Part shown: one piece after another, positions 45,805 to 54,272 of the stretch
Position numbering within the stretch: the first letter of the stretch is position 1
Layout of the letters: each line of letters starts with the position of its first letter
Assembly (NCBI GenBank): GCA_026708015.1
Contig: JAPOVT010000028.1
Span: 1-64,000 of the forward strand
Source of the DNA: a bacterium
Lineage (GTDB): Bacteria > Actinomycetota > Acidimicrobiia > Acidimicrobiales > Bin134
Direction: 5' to 3'
DNA: 64,000 nt
Translations under genes and position numbers: made by a program
Notes under the pieces: generated by a model
What the model was told of the DNA's origin: nothing
Databases searched by the model: none
What the model saw: only the letters and a program-made list of their open reading frames with translations

Positions 45805-46677
45805 GTGCTCGAAGGCGCATGCCTGCCTGAGGGCCGGAGTCGACTCTTAGCGGTCGACGAGTTCCTAGCGGCGAGTCGGGAGCGGGTCGACTCCCACCTC
45901 GACGCTGCACTGCCGGCCGCGACGCAGTATCCCGCCGAAATCCACCAGGCCATGCGCTATGCCGTTTTCACGGGCGGCAAGCGTGTGCGCCCGGCGTTGG
46001 CATTCGGCGCTGCCGTAGCGGCGGGCACCGACCCCGAGCTGGCCATGCCGGTTGCGGGCGCAGTGGAACTGGTCCACGCCTGTTCGCTGGTGCTCGATGA
46101 CCTGCCGTCCCAGGACGACAACCCAGTTCGCCGGGGACAGCCCGCGGTCCACATGGTCTTCGACCAAGCGACGGCTGTTCTGGCCGGCAGTGCCCTACTG
46201 GTCGAGGCGTTCGCTCAATGCATGCAGCTTCCCGATCCCGCGGCAAGCGCCGCCGTAGGCACCCGTCTGACCCGCACGATCGGATCCAAGGGATTGATCG
46301 GCGGGCAAGTCGACGACCTTGCATTCAACGCCTCAGAGACAAGCCTGGAAGACGTCGAATTCATCTATTTGAGGAAAACCGCCGCGCTGTTCAGCTTCTC
46401 GACCTGGAGCGGTGGTGTCGTCGGGGGGTTCTCGGGCGAGCAACTCGGCCGCCTCGACGCCTTCGGTCGCGCCTACGGGCTTGCCTTCCAGATAGTTGAC
46501 GATTTGTGTGACGAGGATTTGGATGAGTGCTCGATCCTGCATGTGCTGACGCGGGAACAGGCGCGAGAGCGCGTCCACGAATTGGTCGACGAGGCAGTAC
46601 GCGAAATCGAGGCGTTCGAACCCGACGACTGGGTACTTGCGGGGCTGGCGCGGCAACTCGAAAGATTGATGCCATAG
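45805..46677 (+). CDS. polyprenyl (probably geranylgeranyl) diphosphate synthase
   Basis: 290 residues from GTG 45805; TTG 45772 is an alternative, neither with good ribosome spacing. G-G-K-R-V-R-P-A-L (57-65), first Asp-rich motif D-D-L-P-S-Q-D-D-N (98-106), L-I-G-G-Q-V-D-D, L-R-K-T-A-A-L-F and second motif Q-I-V-D-D-L-C-D-E-D (about 228-237) show an active trans-isoprenyl diphosphate synthase. The residue five before the first motif is Cys, not the Tyr of IspA, which favours C20 over C15 product. It lies within the biosynthetic locus, 25 nt after the AlkB-like gene, so its product is probably used there. Confidence 0.85.
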   Translation: MLEGACLPEGRSRLLAVDEFLAASRERVDSHLDAALPAATQYPAEIHQAMRYAVFTGGKRVRPALAFGAAVAAGTDPELAMPVAGAVELVHACSLVLDDLPSQDDNPVRRGQPAVHMVFDQATAVLAGSALLVEAFAQCMQLPDPAASAAVGTRLTRTIGSKGLIGGQVDDLAFNASETSLEDVEFIYLRKTAALFSFSTWSGGVVGGFSGEQLGRLDAFGRAYGLAFQIVDDLCDEDLDECSILHVLTREQARERVHELVDEAVREIEAFEPDDWVLAGLARQLERLMP

Positions 46678-46702
46678 GCACTCGGGCAGCGTGTGCGGCA
46701 GC

Positions 46703-49700
46703 TCAAGCGATTTGCCTGCTCATCAAGTCCTGGAATACGCCCGGAGTCTCGGCCAGCTCCGCAAAGGAGCCCTTCTGGACGACCTTGCCCTCACGCATCA
46801 CACATATGCGGTCGGCCTGCCGCAGGGTGGACAGGCGGTGAGCGACAACGATCCGCGTGCAAGTCAAGCGCGACAGGTTGTCCAGGATTCTCGACTGCGT
46901 CTCGGTGTCCAGCCAGCTCGTGGCTTCGTCCAGAATCAAGATGCGGGGATCGCGGATCAGCGCGTGGGCGATCTGGATTCGCTGACCCTCACCACCAGAG
47001 ATAACGGTCGCGCCCGCTCCTATCGGTGTCAGCATGCCCATCGGCATCGCCGCAATCTCGCGGTCCATAGCGACAAGCTGCGCTGCCCACCACGCGTCCT
47101 CCGCGGTGAAGCCTTCGTGACCGCCCGCGATGTTGTCCCACAGATCGTCGGGATGGTGCTGCACATGCTGCGGCGCCACGCCGATCTGTCGGCGCACCGC
47201 CTTGAGATCGAGATGTTGGAGGTCGCGGCCATCGAAGTAGACCGATCCATTGGAGGGCCGTTCGAGCCCAAGCGCGAGCCGCAACAGGGTGCTCTTCCCG
47301 GAGCCAGACTCGCCAGCGATGGCCACAAACTCGCCCTTTCGGACCCGAAGCGATACTTCGTCAAGAACGAGCGGCCCGCCTGCATCGTAGCGGAAGGAGA
47401 TTTGGTCGAAGGAGACTTCGCCGTCCAGTTCCTCCACGAACTCCCCTTCGGCCCTCGTCTCGGTGGTCACGGCCAGCACGGGCCGGATGTGATGCCATGC
47501 AGGCACGACAGCGGCTAGAGCACCGAACGATTCACCCAACCGCATGACCGCGCGCTGATAGAGCAAGAACAAGACGTAGATGACGGTGAAGTCGCCAGCC
47601 GTAACGGCGCCCGCTCCCACCAACGTCGCCACTAGGATCACCATCGCTCCGGCCAGCGATGGCACAGCCGAGCTGAATGCCCGCAGGTGAGACTCAAGGG
47701 CGTCAAACTCCAGTTCCGCACGCTTCTGTGCGCGGTAGTCCCGCGCCCAGGTTGCGAAACCCGAACTCTCGGCACCGTAGACGCGCAGTCTTGGAATGCC
47801 GTTGATGAGTTGGAACAGCCGGCCGGCGAGCCGTCGAAGGGCAATCAGCCAGCGGCCAAGCGGGGCGTTCTGCCGCAGTCCGAGTGCCACGGTCACAAAC
47901 AGCGAGAGGAGTCCGAAGGCGGCTGTCAATGCGCCGAGCCGGACATCGCGCCATGCGATGACCGCGAAAGCAGGCGACAGGAACAAGATCGCCAGCACTC
48001 CGTTGCCGATCACGCCGTGCGCGGCGTCGCGCGCCTGCTGAAACGCCATGCCCCGCACGGCCAGGTCGTTGGCCGGGTGCCGTCGCAGCACGCTGGTCGG
48101 CAACCGCAGCAGTCGGTCCCAGAAGGCGGCTTCTACACGGGAAGCCACGCGGGCCTCAATACGCATCAGGGACATGTCCTGCAAGATGTGGAGCAGGGCA
48201 CGGGCGAGACCGAATGCCACCAGGGCCAGACTGACCCCGTACAGAAACCCGGTATCGCCAGCCGGGATCGCCTGATCCGCGGCGAAGCCGAGCGCCACGG
48301 CCGGCAGCAACATGATCAGGCCGCCCAGAAGCCCGGTCACCACGAGAAGCGCCAGGCCCGGGCCCAATCCCAATCGGGCAACGCCCCACAGGTCGCGCCA
48401 GCCGACACCGGCAGACTCCAGCGAAGGATAGAAGGTCCAGGCCTCCGGTCGCAGCGACTCGGCGTTGGCGGACGTTATCCGTCGCTGGCCCCCGCTGACG
48501 GGATCGACTTCCCGGTAGTTTCGGATCGCGCTGGGCAACAGCGCAACGGGTCGGCCGTCCTCGGCGCGGAACGCCAGCATGGCCCCGCTGTCGCCGACCC
48601 ACCAGCGGTCTTCTAGAGCGAGCCGCACCTTTCGGCTGCGCACTCCGGACGCGCTGAGCACTCTGGCAAGTGCCACTTCGTCCGTGGATCGTTCGGAGGA
48701 AGGGGCTGGCGGACGCTGGAATTCGATACCTGCGTGCCGGCCGATCACGCTCAGGACATTCTGCAACCCCGAGCCCGACTCCTCGGCGCCCTCGTCCTGG
48801 CGACGGTCAGCCGCCCTGCCTCGTGAACGACGAGCCCAAAACGAGTCCGACTCCTCGGCACCCCTTTCCGAACGACGTGTTGACAGACGCCGAAGTGGAT
48901 GACGAAGAGACTCCGAGTCCGACTCCTCGGCACCCTCGTCCAGGCGACCATAGGCATCGAAGAGGCGGCGACGGGCCTCTTCCTCGTCTTCTCGGCGGCC
49001 GATGACTTGCGCCCGAGCCAGATTCACTTGACCGACAATGGCCAGTTGGCGGTTCAGTCGCTCGAGCGAAAACGCGATCCGGTTGAAATCATCCAGGGCG
49101 GGCAGCAACAGTCTGCGCTCAGCAAGTTCGGCTGAGGATACCGGGGTAATGTGAGTCTCCTGCGTCAACGTGAGCCAGGTGGCGGGTGTGAGCGGCAATG
49201 CACCGCCAGCGCCATCACCGGTCGTCCCGATTTCGGCGAGATCGATCAGGTCCATGAACAGACCCGCCTCAGGAGGCAACCCGGTTACCCATACCGCGCT
49301 GCGGCAGGCGGTGAGTCTGCCGTCTTTTGCCGCCGACCCCTCACCGGGTTCTAGGAGCGCATCCATGCGCGGAAAATGGGCAATGTCGCGTACCAGCATC
49401 GCCGAGATGTCCGAGATCCATGCATCTATCTGTTCGGCCAGTTCTGCACTGCCGATTGCACCGAGCCGGGAGTAGGGCAGGCGCCGCAGCACGGCGACTG
49501 GCATCCCCTTGGCGATCAGCCCCCAAGACGTTTTGCCGTCCAGGATCGCTATTCCAGGCAGGAGCCGGCCAGCACCGGCGCGCAGCACGTGCTGTGGCGC
49601 GGACTGCTCAACTCCCTCCCGTCTCTCGACCAGGAACAGGTCGACCGCGCCGGATTCGATGAGCCAGGCAAATTCGGGATCGCCCATGTCGGCAGGCCGA

Positions 49701-49774
49701 TTGGCAGCGCACGTCACCGCTGTGCCCCACTCGGCGGCGGCCTGAATGAGCGTCAAGTTCGACCGCCCGCTCAT
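46703..49774 (-). CDS. NHLM-type ABC exporter without peptidase domain
   Basis: 1023 residues. A long N-terminal region (1-410) including a cyclic-nucleotide-like/linker part specific to NHLM ABC2 proteins and an Arg/Glu/Ser-rich insert (about 275-340) with three G-A-E-E-S-(D/G)-S motifs; six-helix ABC membrane domain (about 430-750); nucleotide-binding domain with Walker A G-E-S-G-S-G-K-S-T, signature I-S-G-G-E-G-Q and Walker B I-L-I-L-D-E-A-T-S. This family pairs with a C39-peptidase ABC protein in loci that export peptides with NHLP leaders. Start overlaps the stop of the partner gene (ATGA). Confidence 0.88.
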   Translation of the reverse strand: MSGRSNLTLIQAAAEWGTAVTCAANRPADMGDPEFAWLIESGAVDLFLVERREGVEQSAPQHVLRAGAGRLLPGIAILDGKTSWGLIAKGMPVAVLRRLPYSRLGAIGSAELAEQIDAWISDISAMLVRDIAHFPRMDALLEPGEGSAAKDGRLTACRSAVWVTGLPPEAGLFMDLIDLAEIGTTGDGAGGALPLTPATWLTLTQETHITPVSSAELAERRLLLPALDDFNRIAFSLERLNRQLAIVGQVNLARAQVIGRREDEEEARRRLFDAYGRLDEGAEESDSESLRHPLRRLSTRRSERGAEESDSFWARRSRGRAADRRQDEGAEESGSGLQNVLSVIGRHAGIEFQRPPAPSSERSTDEVALARVLSASGVRSRKVRLALEDRWWVGDSGAMLAFRAEDGRPVALLPSAIRNYREVDPVSGGQRRITSANAESLRPEAWTFYPSLESAGVGWRDLWGVARLGLGPGLALLVVTGLLGGLIMLLPAVALGFAADQAIPAGDTGFLYGVSLALVAFGLARALLHILQDMSLMRIEARVASRVEAAFWDRLLRLPTSVLRRHPANDLAVRGMAFQQARDAAHGVIGNGVLAILFLSPAFAVIAWRDVRLGALTAAFGLLSLFVTVALGLRQNAPLGRWLIALRRLAGRLFQLINGIPRLRVYGAESSGFATWARDYRAQKRAELEFDALESHLRAFSSAVPSLAGAMVILVATLVGAGAVTAGDFTVIYVLFLLYQRAVMRLGESFGALAAVVPAWHHIRPVLAVTTETRAEGEFVEELDGEVSFDQISFRYDAGGPLVLDEVSLRVRKGEFVAIAGESGSGKSTLLRLALGLERPSNGSVYFDGRDLQHLDLKAVRRQIGVAPQHVQHHPDDLWDNIAGGHEGFTAEDAWWAAQLVAMDREIAAMPMGMLTPIGAGATVISGGEGQRIQIAHALIRDPRILILDEATSWLDTETQSRILDNLSRLTCTRIVVAHRLSTLRQADRICVMREGKVVQKGSFAELAETPGVFQDLMSRQIA
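48771..48935. repeat. three dispersed 21-bp repeats inside the ABC exporter gene
   Basis: GAGYCCGACTCCTCGGCRCC(C) occurs at 48771, 48843 and 48915, exactly 72 bp apart, with a shared CTCGTCC(T/A)GGCGAC after copies one and three. In frame on the minus strand it encodes the G-A-E-E-S-D/G-S motifs of a charged linker. It looks like expansion by duplication of a 72-bp (24-codon) unit whose remainder has diverged. Confidence 0.8.
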
Positions 49775-51999
49775 CCGGTCAGCTCCGTCTGCACGAGGCG
49801 GTGGTACACACCGTGCGTTTCTGCCATCAACTCATCGTGTGTGCCGTGCTGTACAGTCGCACCCCTGTCGAGCACGATGATCTGGTCGCAGTCGCGAACC
49901 GTGCTCAACCGGTGAGCGACGATCATGCAGCTGATGCCTCGGCGGCGCAGCGCGTCGTCGACGTATGCCTCCGTTGCGGCGTCCAGGGCGCTCGTCGCCT
50001 CGTCGAGAACCAGTACCGTCGGGTCCCCAATCAGAGCCCGGGCGATTTCCAGGCGCTGCCGCTGTCCACCGCTGAAATTGACTCCGTCTTCTTCTACCAG
50101 AGCGGAATAGCCGCGGGGCCGTCTGAGAATGTCGTCGTGGATCGCAGCATCGCGGGCTGCGGCAACCATGTCATCGTCGGGCACCGCCGGGTTCCACAGA
50201 GTGAGGTTGTCGCGAACGGTGGCAGAAAAGAGGAAGATGTGCTGGTCCACCATCGATACGGAACCAGCCAGCACCTCGTCGGGAATCTCGTCCCGGGGCC
50301 GGCCATCGAGCAGAATCTCCCCCGACCAGGGGTGCAGGATGCCCGTGACAAGGCGGGACAGCGTCGACTTCCCCGACCCGCTCGGACCCACCACCGCGAC
50401 GCGCTGACCCGGCTTCAAAGCGAGGCTGAGGTTCTTGATCAGTGGAGGCCGGCTTCGGTTATAGCCGAAAGTCACATCGCGCAACTCCAAATGCCCCGCC
50501 AGGCGCAGACGCCCGTTGAAAGTGGCGATCGACTGCGATGCTTTTGCCCGGCCGGCCGAGCCTGGGTCTATGGGCGTCTTGGTGATGTCGTCTAGGCGCT
50601 GCATGTCGGTCAGAAGGGTTTGGCGCTCGCGCGCGAACTCGCTGAAGCGCCCTACGGGTTCCAGAAACACCATCGCGATGAGGTAGACAGCCACCAGCGC
50701 GCCCAGCGTCAACTCGCCGGACGCGACCCTCGTCGCGCCGAGCGCCAGCACCGCGGCTCCCCCCAGGAACATGAACATGTCCGATGCGGCGGACATGAGG
50801 CTGCTCAGTTCAAGGAATCGCTGGCGTACCCGCAACTCGCGCGCCTGATGGCCGCTCCAGCGGACGAACATGGCATCTTCCGATCCCCTCATTCGAAGAG
50901 TGTCGGCCTGATTCGCCATGGTCGTGCCGATGCCCACCAGCAAGCCCTGCTCGCCGCGCAGGGTGGAGGCCTCGCCGGACCGGACCCGCGCCACCAGGGT
51001 AGAGAGCAGCACATTGAAAAGCGCCAGTGCTGATACAACAAGCGCCAAGAGAAAGTCGTAGGCCATCATGGCGGCTAGGAAGACGATGCTCATGGCGACG
51101 TCGACCAGCAGGCCCAGGAGTCGCTCCGACAGGCCTCGCGCAACCTTGTCGACGGACAGGAGGCGAGCGGTCAGGTCGCCGACAAGTCGATGACTGAAAT
51201 AGTCCGCCGGAAGGCGCAATATCTGCGATACGGAGCGGTTGCCCAAGACGATCGCACTGCGGGTCGCCAATCGCCCCAGGAACCGCTGCTTCAGCAGGGT
51301 GACGCAATACACGAGGAGACCCGCTCCCGCCAGCGCCCCGGCGACGCCGAGTCCCCACGGCTCGCCGTCTCCCAGCACCCGGTCGATGAACAGGCTGGCC
51401 GCGAACGGCGCCGCCAGGGCCAGCACGGCCAGCATCAACCCGCAGAAGACGGCCCATGCCGACCAGCTCCAGACACCATTCAGCCAATGTGGGAGGCGCC
51501 GCAGCAGCCCGATGGGAGCACCCGTTGGCCGGAAGGCCGGACCCGGGCGGAACGTCAGGGTCACCCCTGTGAACCCCGCGTCGAACTCCTGCGGGGAGAG
51601 CTTTCGGCGGCCGAAGGCCGGATCGTTCAAGTAGAACCACTTGCGATCGAATCCCTCCAAGACCACGAAGTGGTTGAACTCCCAGAAGAGGATCATCGGG
51701 AGCGGCATCTGCGTGAGGCGGCCCACCGGCACGCTCCAACCCGAACCCTCGAGACCGTGGTGCTCTGAGGCCCGAATCAGCCCGGCAGCCGTGGATCCGT
51801 CCCGCCCGACTTCACATGTGCCGCGCAGTTCCGTCAGCGACACCCAGCGTCCGAAATAGGCCAGCACGCTGCCAAGGCAGGCCGCGCCGCATTCGGTTGC
51901 GTGGGCCTGGGGGAAGAGAGGCGTAACGGATCTCCGACTCGGCACGTCATGGCGTTCTCGGTCACCACGCGCCGCCCCTCGCAAGCCATGCCATGCCAT
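49771..51999 (-). CDS. NHLM-type ABC exporter with C39 leader peptidase
   Basis: 742 residues from ATG 51999 (GTG 51945 also possible). N-terminal C39 cysteine protease (about 30-160): A-T-E-C-G-A-A-C-L (nucleophile Cys37), F-N-H-F-V-V-L-E-G (His) and N-D-P-A-F-G (Asp). Then a six-helix ABC membrane domain (about 190-470) and nucleotide-binding domain with G-P-S-G-S-G-K-S-T, F-S-G-G-Q-R-Q-R-L and V-L-V-L-D-E-A-T-S-A-L-D. It should cleave the precursor leader after the Ala-Gly (double-glycine-like) site and export the product. Confidence 0.92.
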   Translation of the reverse strand: MAWHGLRGAARGDRERHDVPSRRSVTPLFPQAHATECGAACLGSVLAYFGRWVSLTELRGTCEVGRDGSTAAGLIRASEHHGLEGSGWSVPVGRLTQMPLPMILFWEFNHFVVLEGFDRKWFYLNDPAFGRRKLSPQEFDAGFTGVTLTFRPGPAFRPTGAPIGLLRRLPHWLNGVWSWSAWAVFCGLMLAVLALAAPFAASLFIDRVLGDGEPWGLGVAGALAGAGLLVYCVTLLKQRFLGRLATRSAIVLGNRSVSQILRLPADYFSHRLVGDLTARLLSVDKVARGLSERLLGLLVDVAMSIVFLAAMMAYDFLLALVVSALALFNVLLSTLVARVRSGEASTLRGEQGLLVGIGTTMANQADTLRMRGSEDAMFVRWSGHQARELRVRQRFLELSSLMSAASDMFMFLGGAAVLALGATRVASGELTLGALVAVYLIAMVFLEPVGRFSEFARERQTLLTDMQRLDDITKTPIDPGSAGRAKASQSIATFNGRLRLAGHLELRDVTFGYNRSRPPLIKNLSLALKPGQRVAVVGPSGSGKSTLSRLVTGILHPWSGEILLDGRPRDEIPDEVLAGSVSMVDQHIFLFSATVRDNLTLWNPAVPDDDMVAAARDAAIHDDILRRPRGYSALVEEDGVNFSGGQRQRLEIARALIGDPTVLVLDEATSALDAATEAYVDDALRRRGISCMIVAHRLSTVRDCDQIIVLDRGATVQHGTHDELMAETHGVYHRLVQTELTG

Positions 52000-52006
52000 T
52001 TCAGGC

Positions 52007-52588
52007 CTATCCGAAGCCGAGGAGCGTAGCGATTGAGTATCGTCCGTGAACGATCCGAGCCCGGCACGGCGTGCCGTGGGCAAGGTCGAGTTCGGATGCC
52101 GGCGGGAGGTTTATCTCTATTCGCCGCATGGGGTCCGCGGCGGCGGTTGCCGCCGACGGCACCAGATCCCCAACCGGCGACCATCCGGCGGCAATCGCGC
52201 TGACGCTCCCTTCCATCTGGTGGATGGCTCCGTCGGACAACTGCACTTCAACCGAAGCCGACATGCCGGGTTGCAGGAATCCGGCCACGCGCGGTGCCGC
52301 GAACAGCGTGGCTTGCAGGCGACGATCTTGGGCATCACCGGTGGTTGGGTATCCGGGCGCTGAGGTCACGGCCTCGTCGTGCGGACCCGGTACGAGCAGC
52401 ACGCAGTCGCCCGTGACTGCGCGGGCCATGTCGCCGAAAACGACCCAGGCACTGATGCCGACGAGAATCAATCCGACGGCACCCAGCGCGATGCGCTCGT
52501 GGGGCGCAGAGACGCGGAGCAGACGGTCAAGCTGCTGCCGGTTGGCGCTGGCCGCGATCGCTTGTTCGCGAAACGGATTGTTGAACAT
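52007..52588 (-). CDS. short HlyD-like adaptor of the NHLM exporter
   Basis: 193 residues from ATG 52588. N-terminal F-N-N-P-F-R-E-Q-A, then Q-Q-L-D-R-L-L-R-V-S-A-P, one transmembrane helix (about 38-58), then V-T-G-D-C-V-L-L-V-P-G and a beta-rich part. NHLM secretion proteins in known loci start the same way but carry a long coiled-coil insert of 100-200 residues between the lipoyl halves; here it is missing, so the protein is a reduced adaptor or a membrane-anchored accessory factor. Divergent from the precursor gene. Confidence 0.75.
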   Translation of the reverse strand: MFNNPFREQAIAASANRQQLDRLLRVSAPHERIALGAVGLILVGISAWVVFGDMARAVTGDCVLLVPGPHDEAVTSAPGYPTTGDAQDRRLQATLFAAPRVAGFLQPGMSASVEVQLSDGAIHQMEGSVSAIAAGWSPVGDLVPSAATAAADPMRRIEINLPPASELDLAHGTPCRARIVHGRYSIATLLGFG

Positions 52589-52725
52589 AGGCCCTGTCTC
52601 TTCCCTGTCGCGTTGCCGCAGGCGCTGGGCCCAGGCCACCCAGTATCGGTGCGAACCAGGCGCATCCCGGACACCTCCCTGACGGGGCGGCAAGCCACAT
52701 GAACGGGTAGGGCAAATTCAACTAG

Positions 52726-52753
52726 TATGATGATTCCAAGTCAATAAAGGAGG
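52726..52753 (+). promoter_or_regulatory. promoter -10 and ribosome site of the precursor gene
   Basis: TATGAT at 52726-52731 is a good -10 hexamer; no clear -35 is seen 17 bp upstream. AAAGGAGG at 52746-52753 is a near-perfect Shine-Dalgarno seven bases before the ATG, the strongest in this locus, as expected for a highly expressed precursor peptide. The HlyD-like gene is read from the same 170-bp gap in the other direction. Confidence 0.55.
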
Positions 52754-52760
52754 GCACAGA

Positions 52761-53048
52761 ATGAGCCAGATGTTGCAATCGGCAATCCAGACAGCAGAGG
52801 AGATGCAGCGGTCGCTGATCGAGAAGGCGGGGGAGGATGCCGGGTTCCGCGCACAACTCGTTGCCGATCCGAAGGCCGCCGTCAAACAGGAGTTCGGCAT
52901 CGACGTGCCTGACTACGTCAACCTTCAGGTACACGAGAGCAGCATGAGCGATCTGCATCTCGTCCTGCCCCCTGACCCCGACGCCTGGGTGGAGTTGGAC
53001 GAGGAGACTCTGGAAGCGATCTCTGCCGGCCTTTGCTGCTGCGGCTAA
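52761..53048 (+). CDS. NHLP-type RiPP precursor peptide with LCCCG core
   Basis: 95 residues. Residues 1-88 follow the nitrile-hydratase-alpha-like leader: I-E-K-A-G-E-D-A-G-F-R-A-Q-L-V-A-D-P-K-A-A (20-40), F-G-I-D-V-P (45-50), L-H-L-V-L-P-P (65-71) and L-D-E-E-T-L-E-A-I-S-A-G (79-90). NHLP leaders end in a double-glycine-like site; here that is Ala89-Gly90. What follows is only Leu-Cys-Cys-Cys-Gly. The cysteines are ideal substrates for the YcaO cyclodehydratase, so the core is likely a row of three thiazol(in)es. The codons TGC-TGC-TGC could slip. Confidence 0.92.
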   Translation: MSQMLQSAIQTAEEMQRSLIEKAGEDAGFRAQLVADPKAAVKQEFGIDVPDYVNLQVHESSMSDLHLVLPPDPDAWVELDEETLEAISAGLCCCG

Positions 53049-53057
53049 GAAGCAGTC

Positions 53058-54203
53058 TCAACAATCCGCAGGCTTCGCGGGCGCGTCAGCTGCGGCTGAA
53101 ACCAGCAGCGGAGGAAACACGAGACAGAACACGTAGGCCTTGACCTCTTCGAAGCGGTCGCCGACCAGCGCCATCTTGAAGTGGTGGATGCCCCTGACAA
53201 CCATCAGCATGCCTCGGCGCCCGAACACCGTTTCCGCTCCTGCCCACGACTCCGCCAGTGCAGACAGCTTCTCTGGTACGACCAGTTCCGTTGCCCGCAG
53301 TCCGTCGATGACTCCCATCCAAGGTTCGATGTCCTTCACCCATTGCGCGTCCTGGGCGTAGCAGCTCACGCCCAGCTCAGATCTCACGCCGCCTCCATCA
53401 ATGTCGAGGTGCGCCGCCAAGTGGGCGAATGCACCTCGGGCCTCGAGGTCGCCTATGAACGGGGCGAATGCCTCAGGCTGTCCGGGCCAGCCGGCTCGCT
53501 CCAGGACCGATATCAGCTCATGCGAGTTCCTAATGCCAGTGATCGCCACTCGCAAGGCCCTCCTTCGATCTGGAAAGCCGCCCACCGCGCCGATCTGCAC
53601 ACCTGAGGGCATAGCCCGAAACAGCTGCTCCGCGTGTCGGCGTACCGCGCTGTCGGGCGCCCAACCGCAGGCGGCGACGACCGCGTCGGCAATGACGCAC
53701 AGGTCTTCGGGCACCTGGGCCAAACCAGGGTCGGTCGGCGCGTCGGCGGTGGGATAGAGGAAGATCCCCGGATCCGGCAACGGCCCAGGATGCGCTGGAT
53801 CGATGTCATACTCGAACAACAGCTTCGTGTCGGCGATCCGGTGCATAGCGGTCCCTTCACGTCCCATCTCATGAAAGAGACTGACAACCGCTTTTGCGGA
53901 CATCTCTTCAGGCCGCGACCGAGACCACTCCTCGAAATGCGCCGCAGACAGGCTCCCGCGGAGCAGCGCGAGGCCCAGGTCAGCCCTGGGCTCGGCTTCA
54001 TGCAATCGCAACTCGAAACCGAAACCAGAAGTCGCGAGGCTGATTGGCAGCCTGCTCGATCGCTCCACCAATCTGTCCCATCCGGCACCGTCGATCAACG
54101 CCGGGGGAATCCGGCTCTTGAACTGCTCCAGCAACTCGCCGACGGAATCCGCCTGGGCCAGCATCTGCTCCTCGATGCTGGCGTGAGCCTCTTCGATGTT
54201 CAT
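53058..54203 (-). CDS. uncharacterised protein of the RiPP locus
   Basis: 381 residues, soluble, no certain family. Three sub-regions: helical start (1-60), a beta/alpha middle with E-L-R-L-H-E-A-E-P-R-A-D, and a C-terminal half (200-370) with R-S-E-L-G-V-S-C-Y, then P-E-K-L-S-A-L, then H-H-F-K-M-A-L-V and V-K-A-Y-V-F. The last pattern recalls proteins of other NHLP/YcaO loci ending in H-x-K-x(n)-E-A-K-A-Y-L and also superficially recalls ABBA prenyltransferases with a K-x-Y strand, but I cannot assign it. In context it could be the missing tailoring enzyme using the diphosphate made by the synthase. Convergent with the precursor gene (9-nt gap). Confidence 0.7.
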   Translation of the reverse strand: MNIEEAHASIEEQMLAQADSVGELLEQFKSRIPPALIDGAGWDRLVERSSRLPISLATSGFGFELRLHEAEPRADLGLALLRGSLSAAHFEEWSRSRPEEMSAKAVVSLFHEMGREGTAMHRIADTKLLFEYDIDPAHPGPLPDPGIFLYPTADAPTDPGLAQVPEDLCVIADAVVAACGWAPDSAVRRHAEQLFRAMPSGVQIGAVGGFPDRRRALRVAITGIRNSHELISVLERAGWPGQPEAFAPFIGDLEARGAFAHLAAHLDIDGGGVRSELGVSCYAQDAQWVKDIEPWMGVIDGLRATELVVPEKLSALAESWAGAETVFGRRGMLMVVRGIHHFKMALVGDRFEEVKAYVFCLVFPPLLVSAAADAPAKPADC

Positions 54204-54227
54204 CGCCCCAATCCTTTCTCTTGTCCT

Positions 54228-54251
54228 TATCTCTATATCTCTATCTCTATC
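54228..54251. repeat. hexanucleotide microsatellite in the leader of the uncharacterised gene
   Basis: Four tandem 6-bp units of the TCTCTA type (GATAGA/GATATA on the transcribed minus strand) lie 25-48 nt upstream of the start of the 381-residue gene and 5' to its ribosome site. Length changes here could alter promoter or leader spacing. Confidence 0.7.
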
Positions 54252-54272
54252 GCCTAATCTTGTCAGCGTCGT

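Noticed and set aside
48771..48935. Possible CRISPR-like array (21-bp repeats at 72-bp spacing)
   Set aside because: Only three copies, inside an open reading frame with continuous protein sense and no cas genes.
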